Of a DNA stretch of 64,000 nt, positions 1-8,884 are shown one piece after another (position 1 is the stretch's first letter; each line of letters opens with the position of its first letter). The stretch spans positions 930,001-994,000 of the forward strand of contig CBDCYR010000005.1 in assembly GCA_965224275.1 (NCBI GenBank). Reading direction: 5' to 3'. Both the position numbers and the translations under genes were made by a program. This DNA is from CAUZWH01 sp965224275. Lineage in GTDB: Bacteria > Pseudomonadota > Alphaproteobacteria > SHVV01. Below the pieces are notes generated by a model. The model was not told the DNA's origin and made no database searches. It worked only from the letters and a program-made list of their open reading frames with translations.

Positions 1-289
1 CTTGGGTGAAACGCTGAGCGATTTCGTCGAGAGCAGCATCCCAGGAAATCGCGGCGAACTGGCCGCTTCCCTTGGGACCCGTCCGCTTCAGCGGTTCACG
101 TAACCGGTCGGTGTGATGGACCCGCTCGGCATAGCGCGCCACCTTGGCGCAGATGACGCCATCCGTGTAGGTATTTCCCTTGGAGCCCCGTACGCGGCCG
201 ATGGTCCGCGAATCGAGCCGCTCAACTTCGAGCGCGCAGGTCGAGGGGCAGTCATGGGGACAGACCGAGTGGACGATTTCACTAGCCAT
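1..289 (-). CDS. Molybdopterin oxidoreductase, N-terminal part (runs off the left edge)
   Basis: Only the first 96 codons are in the window. The reading frame starts at the ATG at 289 and is open to base 1. Residues 10-18 read CPHDCPSTC, followed by Cys47 and Lys49 in GVICAKV. This is the N-terminal [4Fe-4S] signature of the DMSO-reductase/formate-dehydrogenase family of Mo/W-bis-MGD enzymes. The start of the next domain (SWDAALDEIAQRF) also fits that family. No Tat signal is visible before the cluster, which suggests a cytoplasmic enzyme. It diverges from the cysteine-rich Fe-S protein at 397 across about 107 bp, so the two may share a promoter region and an electron-transfer role. The substrate cannot be told from this fragment. 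Confidence 0.85.
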   Translation of the reverse strand, partial: MASEIVHSVCPHDCPSTCALEVERLDSRTIGRVRGSKGNTYTDGVICAKVARYAERVHHTDRLREPLKRTGPKGSGQFAAISWDAALDEIAQRFTQ

Positions 290-396
290 GAAAATCTCTA
301 CGCGTTGCGGTGCGACAACCGTCGCATCGTATCCCGAATCCTTTATGATGATCCTATTATCCAACTTACACGGTAACTCGGTGTCAGGAGCGGTGG

Positions 397-1473
397 ATGC
401 CTTCAAATTCGACCAGCGAAGCGATGCAGCCGTCGGCTAAAGCGTCTGTCGCTCAAGACGCACGCCGCCAGTTTTATTCCGGACCGGTATGGACATCGAT
501 GCGGTCGGCTTTCGCGGGCGATGGCTTTTCGTACCGGGACTACTTCAGCCAGGCCAACGTGTTGGCTGCGCTGCAATTGATGCCGGCCGAGATTCCATGG
601 CTCACGATCGTGCCGGCCGATCCAGAACCTCGCGACACGGTGCCGTTCCTAGGCTGCAATGCCCTCAAAACACCGCACCTCATTCTCTCTGTCGTCGATA
701 CCTTGCGGGCAATGGGGGTCGATTTCGTCACGTTAGGCGGCCCGGCCAACTGTTGCGGCATTGTGCATCACTTAGGGGAGGATTTCGACGTTTCCGAGGC
801 GATGTCGGATACTTCGACCGCCAAGATCGTCCGCTTCCAGCCGAACCACGTCGTGACTATCTGCCCTAACTGCAACTACCAATACGACAACGTGGTCACC
901 AAGACAGCGGACGTGCCTTTCGAGATGGTGCAGTTCTACGAGTTCCTCCACGAACGGCTGTCGGAACTGCCGATCAAGCGCCGTTACGAGAAGCGCGTGG
1001 GCCTGCATCGCCACGCGGGAACGTCTCATCATCAGGACCGGCATGGTGACGTATGCGCCGAAATTCTGAAGGCGATCCCGGGGATCGAGGTCGTTGAGCT
1101 GCCGAGTTTCAAGGAGCTCGGGGCCTACTGCACGGCGTCGGCGATGACCGACGCGACGCCCGAACGCTACCAGGAAATCATGGATGAGATGTTTTCGGCT
1201 GCCGCAGATCGCAACTGCGACATCGTGGCGACGATCTACCATTCGTGCCAGCGCGAGCTATGCGGTGAAGAGCACCGGGTACCCTCGATGGAAATCAAAA
1301 GCGTTTATACGATCATCGGTGAAGCGCTGGGGTTCGACCACGAGGACAAGCTCAAGCGCTACAAACAAATCGGCGACATCGACAAGATCCTGGATGAGGC
1401 GGCGCCCTACATCGACGCGCACGAACTTTCCCCAGAAGCCGCCCGCAAAGCACTCGCCTCGGTCATTTCGTAG
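397..1473 (+). CDS. Cysteine-rich (CCG-domain) Fe-S oxidoreductase, HdrB-like
   Basis: 358 aa. The ATG at 397 is preceded by an AGGAG about 7 bases upstream, which supports this start. The protein has a CCG-type cysteine-rich half: FLGCN near residue 86, NCCG near residue 119 and ICPNC near residue 151. This motif is known from heterodisulfide reductase subunit B, GlpC and LutA, where it binds an Fe-S centre. In the second half the equivalent cysteines are sparser (YHSCQRELC near residue 285), so only one canonical site is clear. The likely role is soluble electron transfer or disulfide chemistry, perhaps with the divergently transcribed molybdoenzyme. The exact partner is unknown. Confidence 0.75.
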   Translation: MPSNSTSEAMQPSAKASVAQDARRQFYSGPVWTSMRSAFAGDGFSYRDYFSQANVLAALQLMPAEIPWLTIVPADPEPRDTVPFLGCNALKTPHLILSVVDTLRAMGVDFVTLGGPANCCGIVHHLGEDFDVSEAMSDTSTAKIVRFQPNHVVTICPNCNYQYDNVVTKTADVPFEMVQFYEFLHERLSELPIKRRYEKRVGLHRHAGTSHHQDRHGDVCAEILKAIPGIEVVELPSFKELGAYCTASAMTDATPERYQEIMDEMFSAAADRNCDIVATIYHSCQRELCGEEHRVPSMEIKSVYTIIGEALGFDHEDKLKRYKQIGDIDKILDEAAPYIDAHELSPEAARKALASVIS

Positions 1474-1769
1474 CGCGAGGTAATCGCCCTTTCCTTCGGG
1501 GTCTCCTACTCCGATCAAACGCACAAGTGGACGGCTCTTCGATTCGCTATAAATGCCCGTTCGGGCAGTCGCCAACGACTTCTGTTCTTGAGGGCAAACG
1601 CGACCTTTTCAGGCCGTAAATGAGTGCCCAAGTTTGAGCCCTCGCAAGGTGTGCGCGATCCAACTTAGCGTTGCGTTGTTAGTGATTTCCGCCGCCAATC
1701 ACCGATCGCGTAACCCTACGCAATCCCGCCGTTTATGCGCAATCAACACTCCACACACTCGTCTAGCGG
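1474..1769. other. Intergenic stretch, nothing recognised
   Basis: About 296 bases between the Fe-S protein and the small exported protein. I see no convincing gene, RNA or repeat in it; short open frames here have no RBS and no recognisable product. Confidence 0.5.
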
Positions 1770-2087
1770 TTAGGCAGGCGGCTTGGCGTCCGCGCGGCTC
1801 GATAATTCACCATGCCAACCGGTGCCTGAGGCATTGACACAAGCGAGACCCTCCGTCATCTCGACGAGGGTCCACGTCCCTCTGCGCGAGGTGTAGAGAA
1901 AAATACGATTTCCATTCTCATGGTCGGCGACCGCCAAACGATGCTCGGCATAGGCATCGCGGAGGTAATCAGCCAGCTCCTGTAGTTCCATGCAGCGGCC
2001 GTTGTCGGCGACATTCGCCGCCGCCGCCGCCGCCGGTGCGGCGTTCAAACCAAGCAAAATGGCCGCAATTGCGGCGATCCTAAACAT
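1770..2087 (-). CDS. Small exported protein of unknown function
   Basis: 105 aa. The start is set by a strong AGGAGG six bases before the ATG at 2087. The frame is open further upstream, but those extra codons lack an RBS and would bury the signal peptide. Residues 1-24 (MFRIAAIAAILLGLNAAPAAAAAA) form a Sec signal peptide with an Ala-rich cleavage region. The mature part of about 80 residues contains two cysteines (in GRCMEL and LACVNA), which could form a disulfide in the periplasm. I do not recognise the family. It stands alone, convergent with the Fe-S protein. Confidence 0.7.
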   Translation of the reverse strand: MFRIAAIAAILLGLNAAPAAAAAANVADNGRCMELQELADYLRDAYAEHRLAVADHENGNRIFLYTSRRGTWTLVEMTEGLACVNASGTGWHGELSSRADAKPPA

Positions 2088-2198
2088 ACAATCCTCCTGT
2101 ATCGGCGCTCCCGCCGAAGCCAACTCACACTCGATATGTGCTTGCCGAGGCGTCAATTCCAGATCCACCGCGATCACTTTTGCGGGTGCGACGTATTA

Positions 2199-2390
2199 GT
2201 GATGGAATCCAACATATGGTGCCCATACGTCCGGGATACGTGACCCACAGGGCGGCTTGCCGAGCTCACCGGCCGCGTTACGCAGAGCTTCCGATGCCCA
2301 ACGGTCCATGGGGCATCGCCACGCTTCGCGCGCCTAACCGGCGAATTCGGCAAGCCGTCGTATGGGTACCATATGTAGGATTTCATCCAC
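2199..2390. repeat. TA-flanked inverted-repeat element, copy A (192 bp, shortened)
   Basis: The left end GTGATGGAATCC and right end GGATTTCATCCAC are inverted copies of each other, and each continues into an ACATATGG(T)(A/G)CCCATACG block. The left flank is TA; the right flank is TT. Compared with copies B and C this one lies in the opposite orientation (its right half is the reverse complement of their left half) and lacks about 95 bp of the interior. It lies between the signal-peptide gene and the CaiB gene. The remaining bases to 2479 hold nothing I recognise. Confidence 0.8.
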
Positions 2391-2479
2391 TTGATTTAGG
2401 GATTGAGCAATGCCTGTCGCGTCAACAGCTATCAATTCGCCGTGACGCTGCGTTAACGAACGTGAATGAATGTCGTTCG

Positions 2480-3691
2480 CTAAGCGCTGACTACGGCGCC
2501 GGTCGCGATCATTTCGTCGATTTCCTGGTCGGCGTAGCCGAATTCGGCCAGGACCTCTCGCGTATGTTGGCCATAAAGCGGGGCCGCCCGTTGAATACCA
2601 GATGGCGTGTGTGAAAACTTAATCGGCGGACCCAGGGTTTTCATGGGGCCGATCTTGGCATGCTCGACTTCGGTGATCATACCGCGTGCCAATGTTTGAG
2701 GATCTGCCTGCATTTCCGCGATATCGAGGATCGGTCCCGCGGCAACCCCCGCTTCTTCGAGCCGATTGAGCCAATCATCACTGGTGCGTTCTCTGAACAA
2801 GGGCGCCAACGTTTCTTGCAAGGCGGCCAGATTGTTCATGCGCTGCAGATTGTCGCTGAAGCGGGGATCATCGTTGAGTTGAAGCGCGCCGATGACGTCG
2901 ATGATCTTGAGCCAACTTTGCTGGTTGGCACCACCGATGTTGATCCAGCCGTCGGCGGTTTCGACCGCCTGGTAAGGCGCGTTGAGCGGGTGGGCCGAGC
3001 CCATCGCACGCGGCGGCGTTCCGGTCGCCAGATAGATGGCAGATTGCCAAAACGTATGGATGATGCCGGCTTCGAACAGCGAGGTATCGACGATCTGACC
3101 CTCGCCGGTTTTCAGTTTGTGGGTGTAGGCCGCCAGGATACCCATCGCGCCGAGAAAGCCGGCGGTAATGTCAGTGACCGGCGGTCCAATCTTAACCGGC
3201 GGTCCATCCGGGCGCTCGCCGGTAATGCTCATCAGTCCGCTCATTCCCTGCGCGATAAGATCGAAGCCGCGTCGGTCGGCGTAGGGTCCGTCGCGGCCGA
3301 AGGCGGAGATGGCGGCATAAATAAGACCGGGGTTGCGTTCGCGTAAGCGCTCATATCCAAAGCCGAGGCGGTCCATCACACCGCGTTTGTAGTTTTCGGT
3401 CAGCACGTCGGCCTTTTCAATGAGGCGCCACAACGCCTCTTTACCGGCTTCGGTTTTGAGGTCGATGGCGACGCCTCGCTTGTTGCGATTGATCATCATG
3501 AAGGCTGCTGATTCGCCTTCGATGGCCGGTGGGATCGAGCGCCGCGAATCGTCGCCATCGGGGACGCGCTCGACCTTGATGACGCTGGCGCCCATATCGG
3601 CCAACATGACCCCGCACGTTGGGCCCGCTAGGTGATGGCACAACTCAATAACCAGCACGCCCTTGAGCGGCCCTGTCGCCTCACCAACCAT
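2480..3691 (-). CDS. CaiB/BaiF family CoA-transferase (family III)
   Basis: 403 aa, the usual family length. The N-terminus (GPLKGVLVIELCHHLAGPTCGVMLADMGASVIKVE) is the Rossmann-like first segment of family III CoA-transferases. The catalytic Asp candidate lies in the LTENYKRGVMDRLG and DLIAQGMSGLMS region, with a PVTDITAG block at about residue 172. These enzymes move CoA between carboxylic acids (formyl-CoA/oxalate, carnitine, succinyl-CoA and others); the substrate here is unknown. The gene is 20 bp downstream of an enoyl-CoA hydratase on the same strand, so the pair probably activates and then hydrates or isomerises an acyl-CoA. No clear Shine-Dalgarno is seen. Confidence 0.85.
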   Translation of the reverse strand: MVGEATGPLKGVLVIELCHHLAGPTCGVMLADMGASVIKVERVPDGDDSRRSIPPAIEGESAAFMMINRNKRGVAIDLKTEAGKEALWRLIEKADVLTENYKRGVMDRLGFGYERLRERNPGLIYAAISAFGRDGPYADRRGFDLIAQGMSGLMSITGERPDGPPVKIGPPVTDITAGFLGAMGILAAYTHKLKTGEGQIVDTSLFEAGIIHTFWQSAIYLATGTPPRAMGSAHPLNAPYQAVETADGWINIGGANQQSWLKIIDVIGALQLNDDPRFSDNLQRMNNLAALQETLAPLFRERTSDDWLNRLEEAGVAAGPILDIAEMQADPQTLARGMITEVEHAKIGPMKTLGPPIKFSHTPSGIQRAAPLYGQHTREVLAEFGYADQEIDEMIATGAVVSA

Positions 3692-3711
3692 CCTGCGAAC
3701 CCAAGTTGTGT

Positions 3712-4494
3712 CTATTTGCCTTTGAAGATGGCTTGGCGCTTTGCGAGAAAGGCGCTGTAGCCCTCTTGGAAATCGGCGCTATCGTAACAATCGCAGGCGC
3801 TGTCGCGTTCGCTATCGCTGATCGGGGTGGGGTCGGCAGCGCGCAGAATAGCTGCCTTGTGCCAGCGATTGGTGAGCGGCGACCGCTCGGCAATTCCGCG
3901 CGCGATTTCCAGGCTGGTCGTCTCGACGGCATCGTCGGCGACGAGATGGTGGACCAATCCCATGCGGTAAGCGTAATCGGCATCGAAAATCTCACCCCGC
4001 AACAGGATCTCGTATGCGAATGCACGCCCGACCACCGCGACGAGGGCATCGAGCTCGGCGTGGGAGACTACCAAGCCGAGTTTGTTGCTAGGAATGCCGA
4101 ATTTCGAAGACGTCCCGCACACGCGGATATCGCAGCGGGTAGCGATTTCCACACCGCCACCGATGCAGAAACCCTTGATCATTGCCACGGTTGGATGGCG
4201 GCATTCGCCGATCGCGTGCATCGCGCGCGTCACGGCGGTGCCATAGATTTTTCCGTTGGCGCGGCCTTTGCGGTTGTTCTCGAATTCCGAAATATCAGCG
4301 CCGGCCACGAAAGATTTATCACCAGCGCCGCGCAACACAATGCAGCGCAAATCGTCCTCGTTTGAGAGGTCGTTCATGATATCGCCGATACCGCGCCAAA
4401 CCGCCAGGTTAACGGCGTTACGGCGTTCCGGCCGATTGAATATCACGGTCGCGATCGGTCCGTCGCGCTCGACGAGTAGGAGGTCTTCTGACAT
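3712..4494 (-). CDS. Enoyl-CoA hydratase/isomerase (crotonase superfamily)
   Basis: 260 aa. The two oxyanion-hole segments are clear: KSFVAGADISEF near residue 66 and IKGFCIGGGVEIA near residue 105. The Glu of GGGVE aligns with the first catalytic Glu of crotonase. The second catalytic Glu, usually in an FGQPEI-type motif, is absent: the segment reads FGIPSNKLG. That points to an isomerase, a lyase or an altered hydratase rather than a standard beta-oxidation hydratase. It is transcribed just ahead of the CaiB CoA-transferase. Confidence 0.85.
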   Translation of the reverse strand: MSEDLLLVERDGPIATVIFNRPERRNAVNLAVWRGIGDIMNDLSNEDDLRCIVLRGAGDKSFVAGADISEFENNRKGRANGKIYGTAVTRAMHAIGECRHPTVAMIKGFCIGGGVEIATRCDIRVCGTSSKFGIPSNKLGLVVSHAELDALVAVVGRAFAYEILLRGEIFDADYAYRMGLVHHLVADDAVETTSLEIARGIAERSPLTNRWHKAAILRAADPTPISDSERDSACDCYDSADFQEGYSAFLAKRQAIFKGK

Positions 4495-4590
4495 TCGCTG
4501 GTCCTGTGTTCTTGCCTGTGCCGTGGCAACCTGATCATCCGATCACGCGCAAACTTATAAACCAAACTGGGGGTACGGTCGTTGGTCCGG

Positions 4591-5571
4591 CTACCCCGCC
4601 GCTTCGATATCGGCGAGCACGTCACTGCCGAGGACGAGATCGGCGTGTTTGAGCACGTTATCCAGTTGTGCGATTCGCGAGCAACTGGTCAACACGGTCG
4701 CCACGCCTGGGCGCGATTGGACCCAAGCCATCGCCATCGCCGCGGGATCAAGGCCATGACGTTTCGCGACCGCGACATAGCGGTCGGCGCGGTCCAGCAT
4801 TTCCGCAGACCCGAACCGCCGGCGCGCATAATCGAGATCGGCGAAGCGGGTGCCTTTGGCAAACTTGCCGCCTGAATATTTTCCGGACAGCGCGCCCTGG
4901 GCGAGCGGCGAAAACGCCATCATTCCGACGCCCTCGCGCTCGCACACTTCCGACATCCCCTGGTCGTACTGACGTGACAGCAGATTGTATTGATTTTGAA
5001 GCGAGACGATGCGTGGCAGCCCGGTGGTCTCGGCCAGGGTGACGAGGCGGGTGAGACCCCAAGGCGTTTCGTTGCTGACGCCGGCATAGCGAACTTTGCC
5101 CGCTTCAATCAGACGATCAAATGCTTCGAGTTGCGCCTCTATCGGTACGTGCCGATCCGGCCAATGGGTCTGGTACAGGTCTATGTAGTCGGTCTTCAAC
5201 CGCGTGAGGGACGCCTCGCAAGCAGCGGCGAAGTGGTGCCAGTCGAGGGCACCGAAGCCACCTCGGATGTAAGGCACGATGTCACCGAACTCGGCCCGGT
5301 TGGCGCCGCTGATCTTGGTCGCCAGGATCACTGCGTCGCGGGGCTTGCCTTTAAGCCAGGTGCCAACGATCTCCTCCGATCTGCCGGTTAATTTTGGGTT
5401 GTCCGGCGCCGGGTACATTTCGGCGACGTCGACAAGATTGATGCCGCCGTCGAGCGCGGCGTCGAGCAGCCGGCGGCTCGCGGGCAGCTTGAGTTGGGTC
5501 CCCATGTTCATGGTGCCGAGACCATAAGTGGAGACGCGGAGGCCGCTTCGTCCCAGTCGTTGGTATTGCAT
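4591..5571 (-). CDS. Aldo/keto reductase, Tas-like
   Basis: 326 aa. I chose the ATG at 5571 because MQYQRLGRSGLRVSTYGLGTM is the standard AKR start; the frame extends 25 codons upstream without family similarity. The AKR tetrad is visible: Asp and Tyr in VDVAEMYP, Lys in ILATKI, and His in YQTHWPD. The segments VDVAEMYP, GVSNETPWG and SLQNQYNLL are typical of the E. coli Tas branch. It is an NAD(P)H-dependent carbonyl reductase of unknown physiological substrate. It runs on the same strand as the enoyl-CoA hydratase gene, 96 bp upstream of it. Confidence 0.88.
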   Translation of the reverse strand: MQYQRLGRSGLRVSTYGLGTMNMGTQLKLPASRRLLDAALDGGINLVDVAEMYPAPDNPKLTGRSEEIVGTWLKGKPRDAVILATKISGANRAEFGDIVPYIRGGFGALDWHHFAAACEASLTRLKTDYIDLYQTHWPDRHVPIEAQLEAFDRLIEAGKVRYAGVSNETPWGLTRLVTLAETTGLPRIVSLQNQYNLLSRQYDQGMSEVCEREGVGMMAFSPLAQGALSGKYSGGKFAKGTRFADLDYARRRFGSAEMLDRADRYVAVAKRHGLDPAAMAMAWVQSRPGVATVLTSCSRIAQLDNVLKHADLVLGSDVLADIEAAG

Positions 5572-5695
5572 GGCGCGCTCGTTGGTTCGCTTGCTGCACG
5601 ATAAAGCAGATTGATAGTCTAGGCGTGGGTCGCGTTGACCCGTCAATCAACTACCACGCTTCATCACATCACACGAATTGAGTTTGCGGGGCGCT

Positions 5696-7390
5696 ATGGC
5701 AACCGATCAACACGCCAATCCGAAATCCGATATCGATATTGCGCAGGCGGCCACGCTGAAGCCGATTCAAGAGATCGGCGACAAGCTGGGTATCCCCGCC
5801 AACAGTCTCGAACCCTATGGACATACCAAGGCGAAGCTCAACTTCGACTTCATCGACGGTCTCGCTGATCGTCCTGACGGCAAGCTCATACTCGTCACCG
5901 CCATGACACCGACGCCAGCGGGCGAGGGCAAGACGACAACGACGGTCGGGCTCGGCGACGCGCTCAATCGGATTGGCAAGAACGCGATGAGCTGCCTGCG
6001 CGAGCCATCACTCGGGCCGTGCTTTGGGATGAAGGGCGGCGCCGCCGGCGGCGGCTATGCCCAAGTCGTGCCAATGGAGGATATCAATCTCCATTTTACC
6101 GGTGATATGCACGCGATCGGCGTTGCCAACAATCTACTGGCCGCCGCGATCGACAATCACGTGTATTGGGGCAACGATCTTGCCATCGACCCGAGGCGGA
6201 TTGCGTGGCGGCGCGCGGTCGATATGAACGATCGCGCTTTGCGCGACATCGTCGTTAGCCTGGGTGGGGTCGCCAACGGATTCCCGCGTCAGGATGGGTT
6301 CGATATCACCGTTGCCTCGGAGATCATGGCGATTTTCTGTCTGGCTCGCTCGGTCGACGACCTCAAGCGTCGTCTCGGCAATATCGTAATCGGCTACACC
6401 CGGGCGCGTGAGCCGGTTACCGCCCAGCAAGTTGGCGTTTCGGGAGCCATGGCGGCGGTTCTAAAAGATGCGATCAAACCCAATCTCGTCCAAACCCTGG
6501 AAAACAATCCGGTGTTCGTGCACGGCGGTCCGTTCGCCAACATCGCGCACGGCTGCAACTCGGTGCTGGCGACACAAGTCGCGCTTAAGTTATGCGACTA
6601 TGTCGTGACCGAAGCCGGCTTTGGCGCGGATCTCGGTGCCGAGAAGTTCTTTGATATCAAATGCCGCAAGGCAGGTCTGGCACCAGATTGCACGGTTATT
6701 GTGGCGACCGTGCGCGCCCTGAAAATGCACGGCGGCGTTGCCAAGGACGCCCTGGGTGTGGAAAACGTCGAAGCCCTGAAAGCCGGCTGCGACAACCTGG
6801 TACGCCATATTGAAAACATAAAGAAATACGGCGTGCCGGTTGTGGTCTCGGTCAATGCTTTCAGCTCGGACACCGAAGCTGAGCACAAGCTCATTCAAGA
6901 AGTGGTGGCGGCTCAAGGAGCGAAGGCGGTGATCGCCGATCACTGGGCCCGCGGCGGCGAGGGCGCCCAAGAGGCGGCAGAGACCGTTGTGTCGACCATC
7001 GAGACACAGAGCGCCAGTTTCAAGCCGCTCTATCGCGATGACATAAAGCTATGGGACAAAGTGCGCACGATCGCCCAAGAGATCTATCGCGCTGACGACA
7101 TCACTGCCGATCAAAAGGTGCGCAATCGTTTCGACGAGCTCGAAAAAGAAGGCGCCGGCAGCTACCCCGTCTGTATGGCAAAGACGCAGTACAGTTTCTC
7201 GGCCGACCCCACCCTCAAAGGCGCACCGAGCGGGTTCAACGTTCCGATTCGCGAATTGCGCTTATCAGGCGGTGCTGAATTCGTCGTCGCGATTTGCGGT
7301 GATGTCATGACGATGCCCGGTTTGCCGCGTGTACCCGCGGCCAATGCGATCGACGTCGAGTCCGACGGGCGTATCGTCGGCCTGTTCTAG
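5696..7390 (+). CDS. fhs: Formate--tetrahydrofolate ligase
   Basis: 564 aa, matching the family's roughly 555-560. It makes 10-formyl-tetrahydrofolate from formate, THF and ATP, feeding one-carbon metabolism in the cytoplasm. The P-loop TPTPAGEGKTTTT is at residues 71-83, followed by SLGPCFGMKGGAAGGGYAQV and the C-terminal GDVMTMPGLPRVPAA, both hallmarks of Fhs. The start is taken at ATG 5696 (MATDQHANP), six codons inside the open frame, because this matches the usual N-terminus. It stands alone, diverging from the aldo/keto reductase gene. Confidence 0.97.
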   Translation: MATDQHANPKSDIDIAQAATLKPIQEIGDKLGIPANSLEPYGHTKAKLNFDFIDGLADRPDGKLILVTAMTPTPAGEGKTTTTVGLGDALNRIGKNAMSCLREPSLGPCFGMKGGAAGGGYAQVVPMEDINLHFTGDMHAIGVANNLLAAAIDNHVYWGNDLAIDPRRIAWRRAVDMNDRALRDIVVSLGGVANGFPRQDGFDITVASEIMAIFCLARSVDDLKRRLGNIVIGYTRAREPVTAQQVGVSGAMAAVLKDAIKPNLVQTLENNPVFVHGGPFANIAHGCNSVLATQVALKLCDYVVTEAGFGADLGAEKFFDIKCRKAGLAPDCTVIVATVRALKMHGGVAKDALGVENVEALKAGCDNLVRHIENIKKYGVPVVVSVNAFSSDTEAEHKLIQEVVAAQGAKAVIADHWARGGEGAQEAAETVVSTIETQSASFKPLYRDDIKLWDKVRTIAQEIYRADDITADQKVRNRFDELEKEGAGSYPVCMAKTQYSFSADPTLKGAPSGFNVPIRELRLSGGAEFVVAICGDVMTMPGLPRVPAANAIDVESDGRIVGLF

Positions 7391-7430
7391 CCCGGCTGTC
7401 TCGGCGTAAGCGCCGGTTCGCTGGTCGCTA

Positions 7431-7717
7431 GTGTATGAAATCCAACATATGGTACCCATACGACGGCTTGCCGAGTTCGCCGGTTAGGCGCGCGAAGCGT
7501 GGCGATGCCCCATGGGACCGTTGGGCATCGGAAGCTTCGCGTAACGCGGCTGGCGAGCTCGGCAAGCCGCCCTGTGGGTCGCCTATCGCGGCCCCTCGGT
7601 GCGTCGAAACCCCTCGACGATGCCCAACAGTCCCTTGGGGCATCGCCTGCGGGCTTCCTCCTGCCGAGCGACCGGGATACGCGATCGTATGGGTACCATA
7701 TGTTGGATTCCATCCAC
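7431..7717. repeat. TA-flanked inverted-repeat element, copy B (287 bp)
   Basis: Terminal inverted repeats of about 33 bp start GTGTATGAAATCCAACATAT on the left and end in the complement of GTGGATGGAATCC on the right. TA occurs on both sides (7429-7430 and 7718-7719). Inside are nested palindromes: CGGCTTGCCGAG pairs with a later CTCGGCAAGCCG, and two CGATGCCC...GGGCATCG hairpins lie beyond. Length and sequence nearly match copy C. The right edge provides the stop codon (CTA at 7717-7719, TAG on the minus strand) of the aquaporin gene. Confidence 0.9.
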
Positions 7718-8396
7718 TAAGTGGAATCGTTTTGATCGGCCCGGCCCACCAGCCAGACAATCACAACCGTTGCGACGACCGCGCCGATAAACTGGGCGGC
7801 GATAAATCCGGGCGCATCAATCGGACGGATACCGGAGAACGTATCGGTCAACGATCGGGCAATCGTTACCGCTGGATTCGCGAATGACGTCGAAGACGTA
7901 AACCAGTAACCGGCGGTTATGTAGAGGCCGACGGCGTAGGCAACCGCCTCGGGCCGGAAACGAACGCAGCCCAATATGGTGGCGACCAGGCCGAACGTGG
8001 CAACGCCCTCGGCGGTCCATTGGGCGACGCCGGTCCGAGCTGTGGTTGATGCCGCGAACAAGGGCTCACCGAACATGATATGGGCTATCACGGCACCGAA
8101 CAGGCCACCCAGCAGTTGTACGCCGATGTAGAGCACCGCATCGCGCCATCCCAGTGACCGTTGGAACACAAAGGAGATGGTTACCGCGGGATTGAAGTGA
8201 GCGCCCGAGACTGGGCCGTAAATCAGGATAAGGACCGCAAGAATCGCGCCGGTCGCTATCGTATTGCCCAGCAGCGCGATCGCTGAATTGCCGTCTGCCA
8301 ACGACCAACCCATGATGCCCGAGCCGATTACGTGGCGAGCAGAAACGCCGTGCCGAGAAACTCAGCAACCAGGCGGCGCGGTAAATCGAACTGCAT
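7717..8396 (-). pseudogene. MIP-family aquaporin/aquaglyceroporin, frameshifted near the N-terminus
   Basis: The gene starts at ATG 8396 (MQFDLPRRLVAEFLGTAFLLAT) and hits a TAA at about 8328. The rest continues in another frame (GIMGWSLADGN...) to 7717. Restoring one G in the ACG-TAATC context at about 8331 would give an unbroken protein of about 225 aa. Both NPA boxes are present (GAHFNPAVT and SFANPAVT), with about six hydrophobic segments. Aquaporins next to arsR (AqpS type) are known to conduct arsenite or methylated arsenicals; this one lies downstream of arsR and arsI on the same strand. The stop codon is formed by the edge of repeat copy B. The frameshift may be real or a sequencing error. 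Confidence 0.8.
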
Positions 8397-8439
8397 GATC
8401 TGTTGCAGCCGGGTCGTCAGGATTCAGCGTTGGGTTGGA

Positions 8440-8874
8440 CTAGGCGCAACAGGATGTTGCGCCGCGTTCGAGATCTGCCAGACCCTCGTCGCGCGCGGAA
8501 TCACCGTAGGTTGAACTCTCGCCAAACGTATAGAACGTCTCCCACGCCAAGCCCTGCGGGTCAGCCGACCAGGTTTTATCCGACTTTGCGTAGCAGCAGG
8601 TCGTTGCCGCTTGTTCGAGGAGCGGTTTTTCAGCTGCGGCCAAGCGTTGGGTAACCGTTGCGAGTTCTTCGGGACTATCAACCTGGATACCAAAATGGTC
8701 GACGCCCTGATTCTGCCCGCGTTTTTCGATCACAAAATTCACCCGCGGGTCATCGAGCATCCACTTTGCGTAGTCGGATTTGATGACACTTGGCTCAGCG
8801 CCAAACAAGGTTGAGTAGAAATCGACCGATGCAGCAATGCTATCGACCGAAACAGAGACGTGAAGGCGTTTCAT
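8440..8874 (-). CDS. arsI: ArsI/CadI-family C-As lyase (VOC-fold dioxygenase)
   Basis: 144 aa, starting at ATG 8874 (MKRLHVSVSVDSI). ArsI is an Fe(II)-dependent dioxygenase of the vicinal oxygen chelate fold that cleaves the C-As bond of trivalent organoarsenicals such as methylarsenite. Expected residues are present: metal ligands His5, His60 and Glu112, and the adjacent cysteine pair Cys93-Cys94 in TTCCYAKSDK that binds the arsenical. A second CC pair lies at the C-terminus (142-143), as in many ArsI/CadI proteins. It begins 10 bp after the arsR stop, so the two are co-transcribed. CadI-type cadmium-inducible proteins share this signature, so cadmium involvement cannot be excluded. Confidence 0.88.
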   Translation of the reverse strand: MKRLHVSVSVDSIAASVDFYSTLFGAEPSVIKSDYAKWMLDDPRVNFVIEKRGQNQGVDHFGIQVDSPEELATVTQRLAAAEKPLLEQAATTCCYAKSDKTWSADPQGLAWETFYTFGESSTYGDSARDEGLADLERGATSCCA

Positions 8875-8884
8875 CAGGATTCTC

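Noticed and set aside
2138..2614. 158-codon plus-strand frame
   Set aside because: Crosses repeat copy A and the end of CaiB; not gene-like.
7499..7720. 73-codon open frame in repeat copy B, also in copy C (59074-59295)
   Set aside because: Conserved only because the repeat itself is conserved; no RBS, no recognisable domain, and it runs out through the repeat end.
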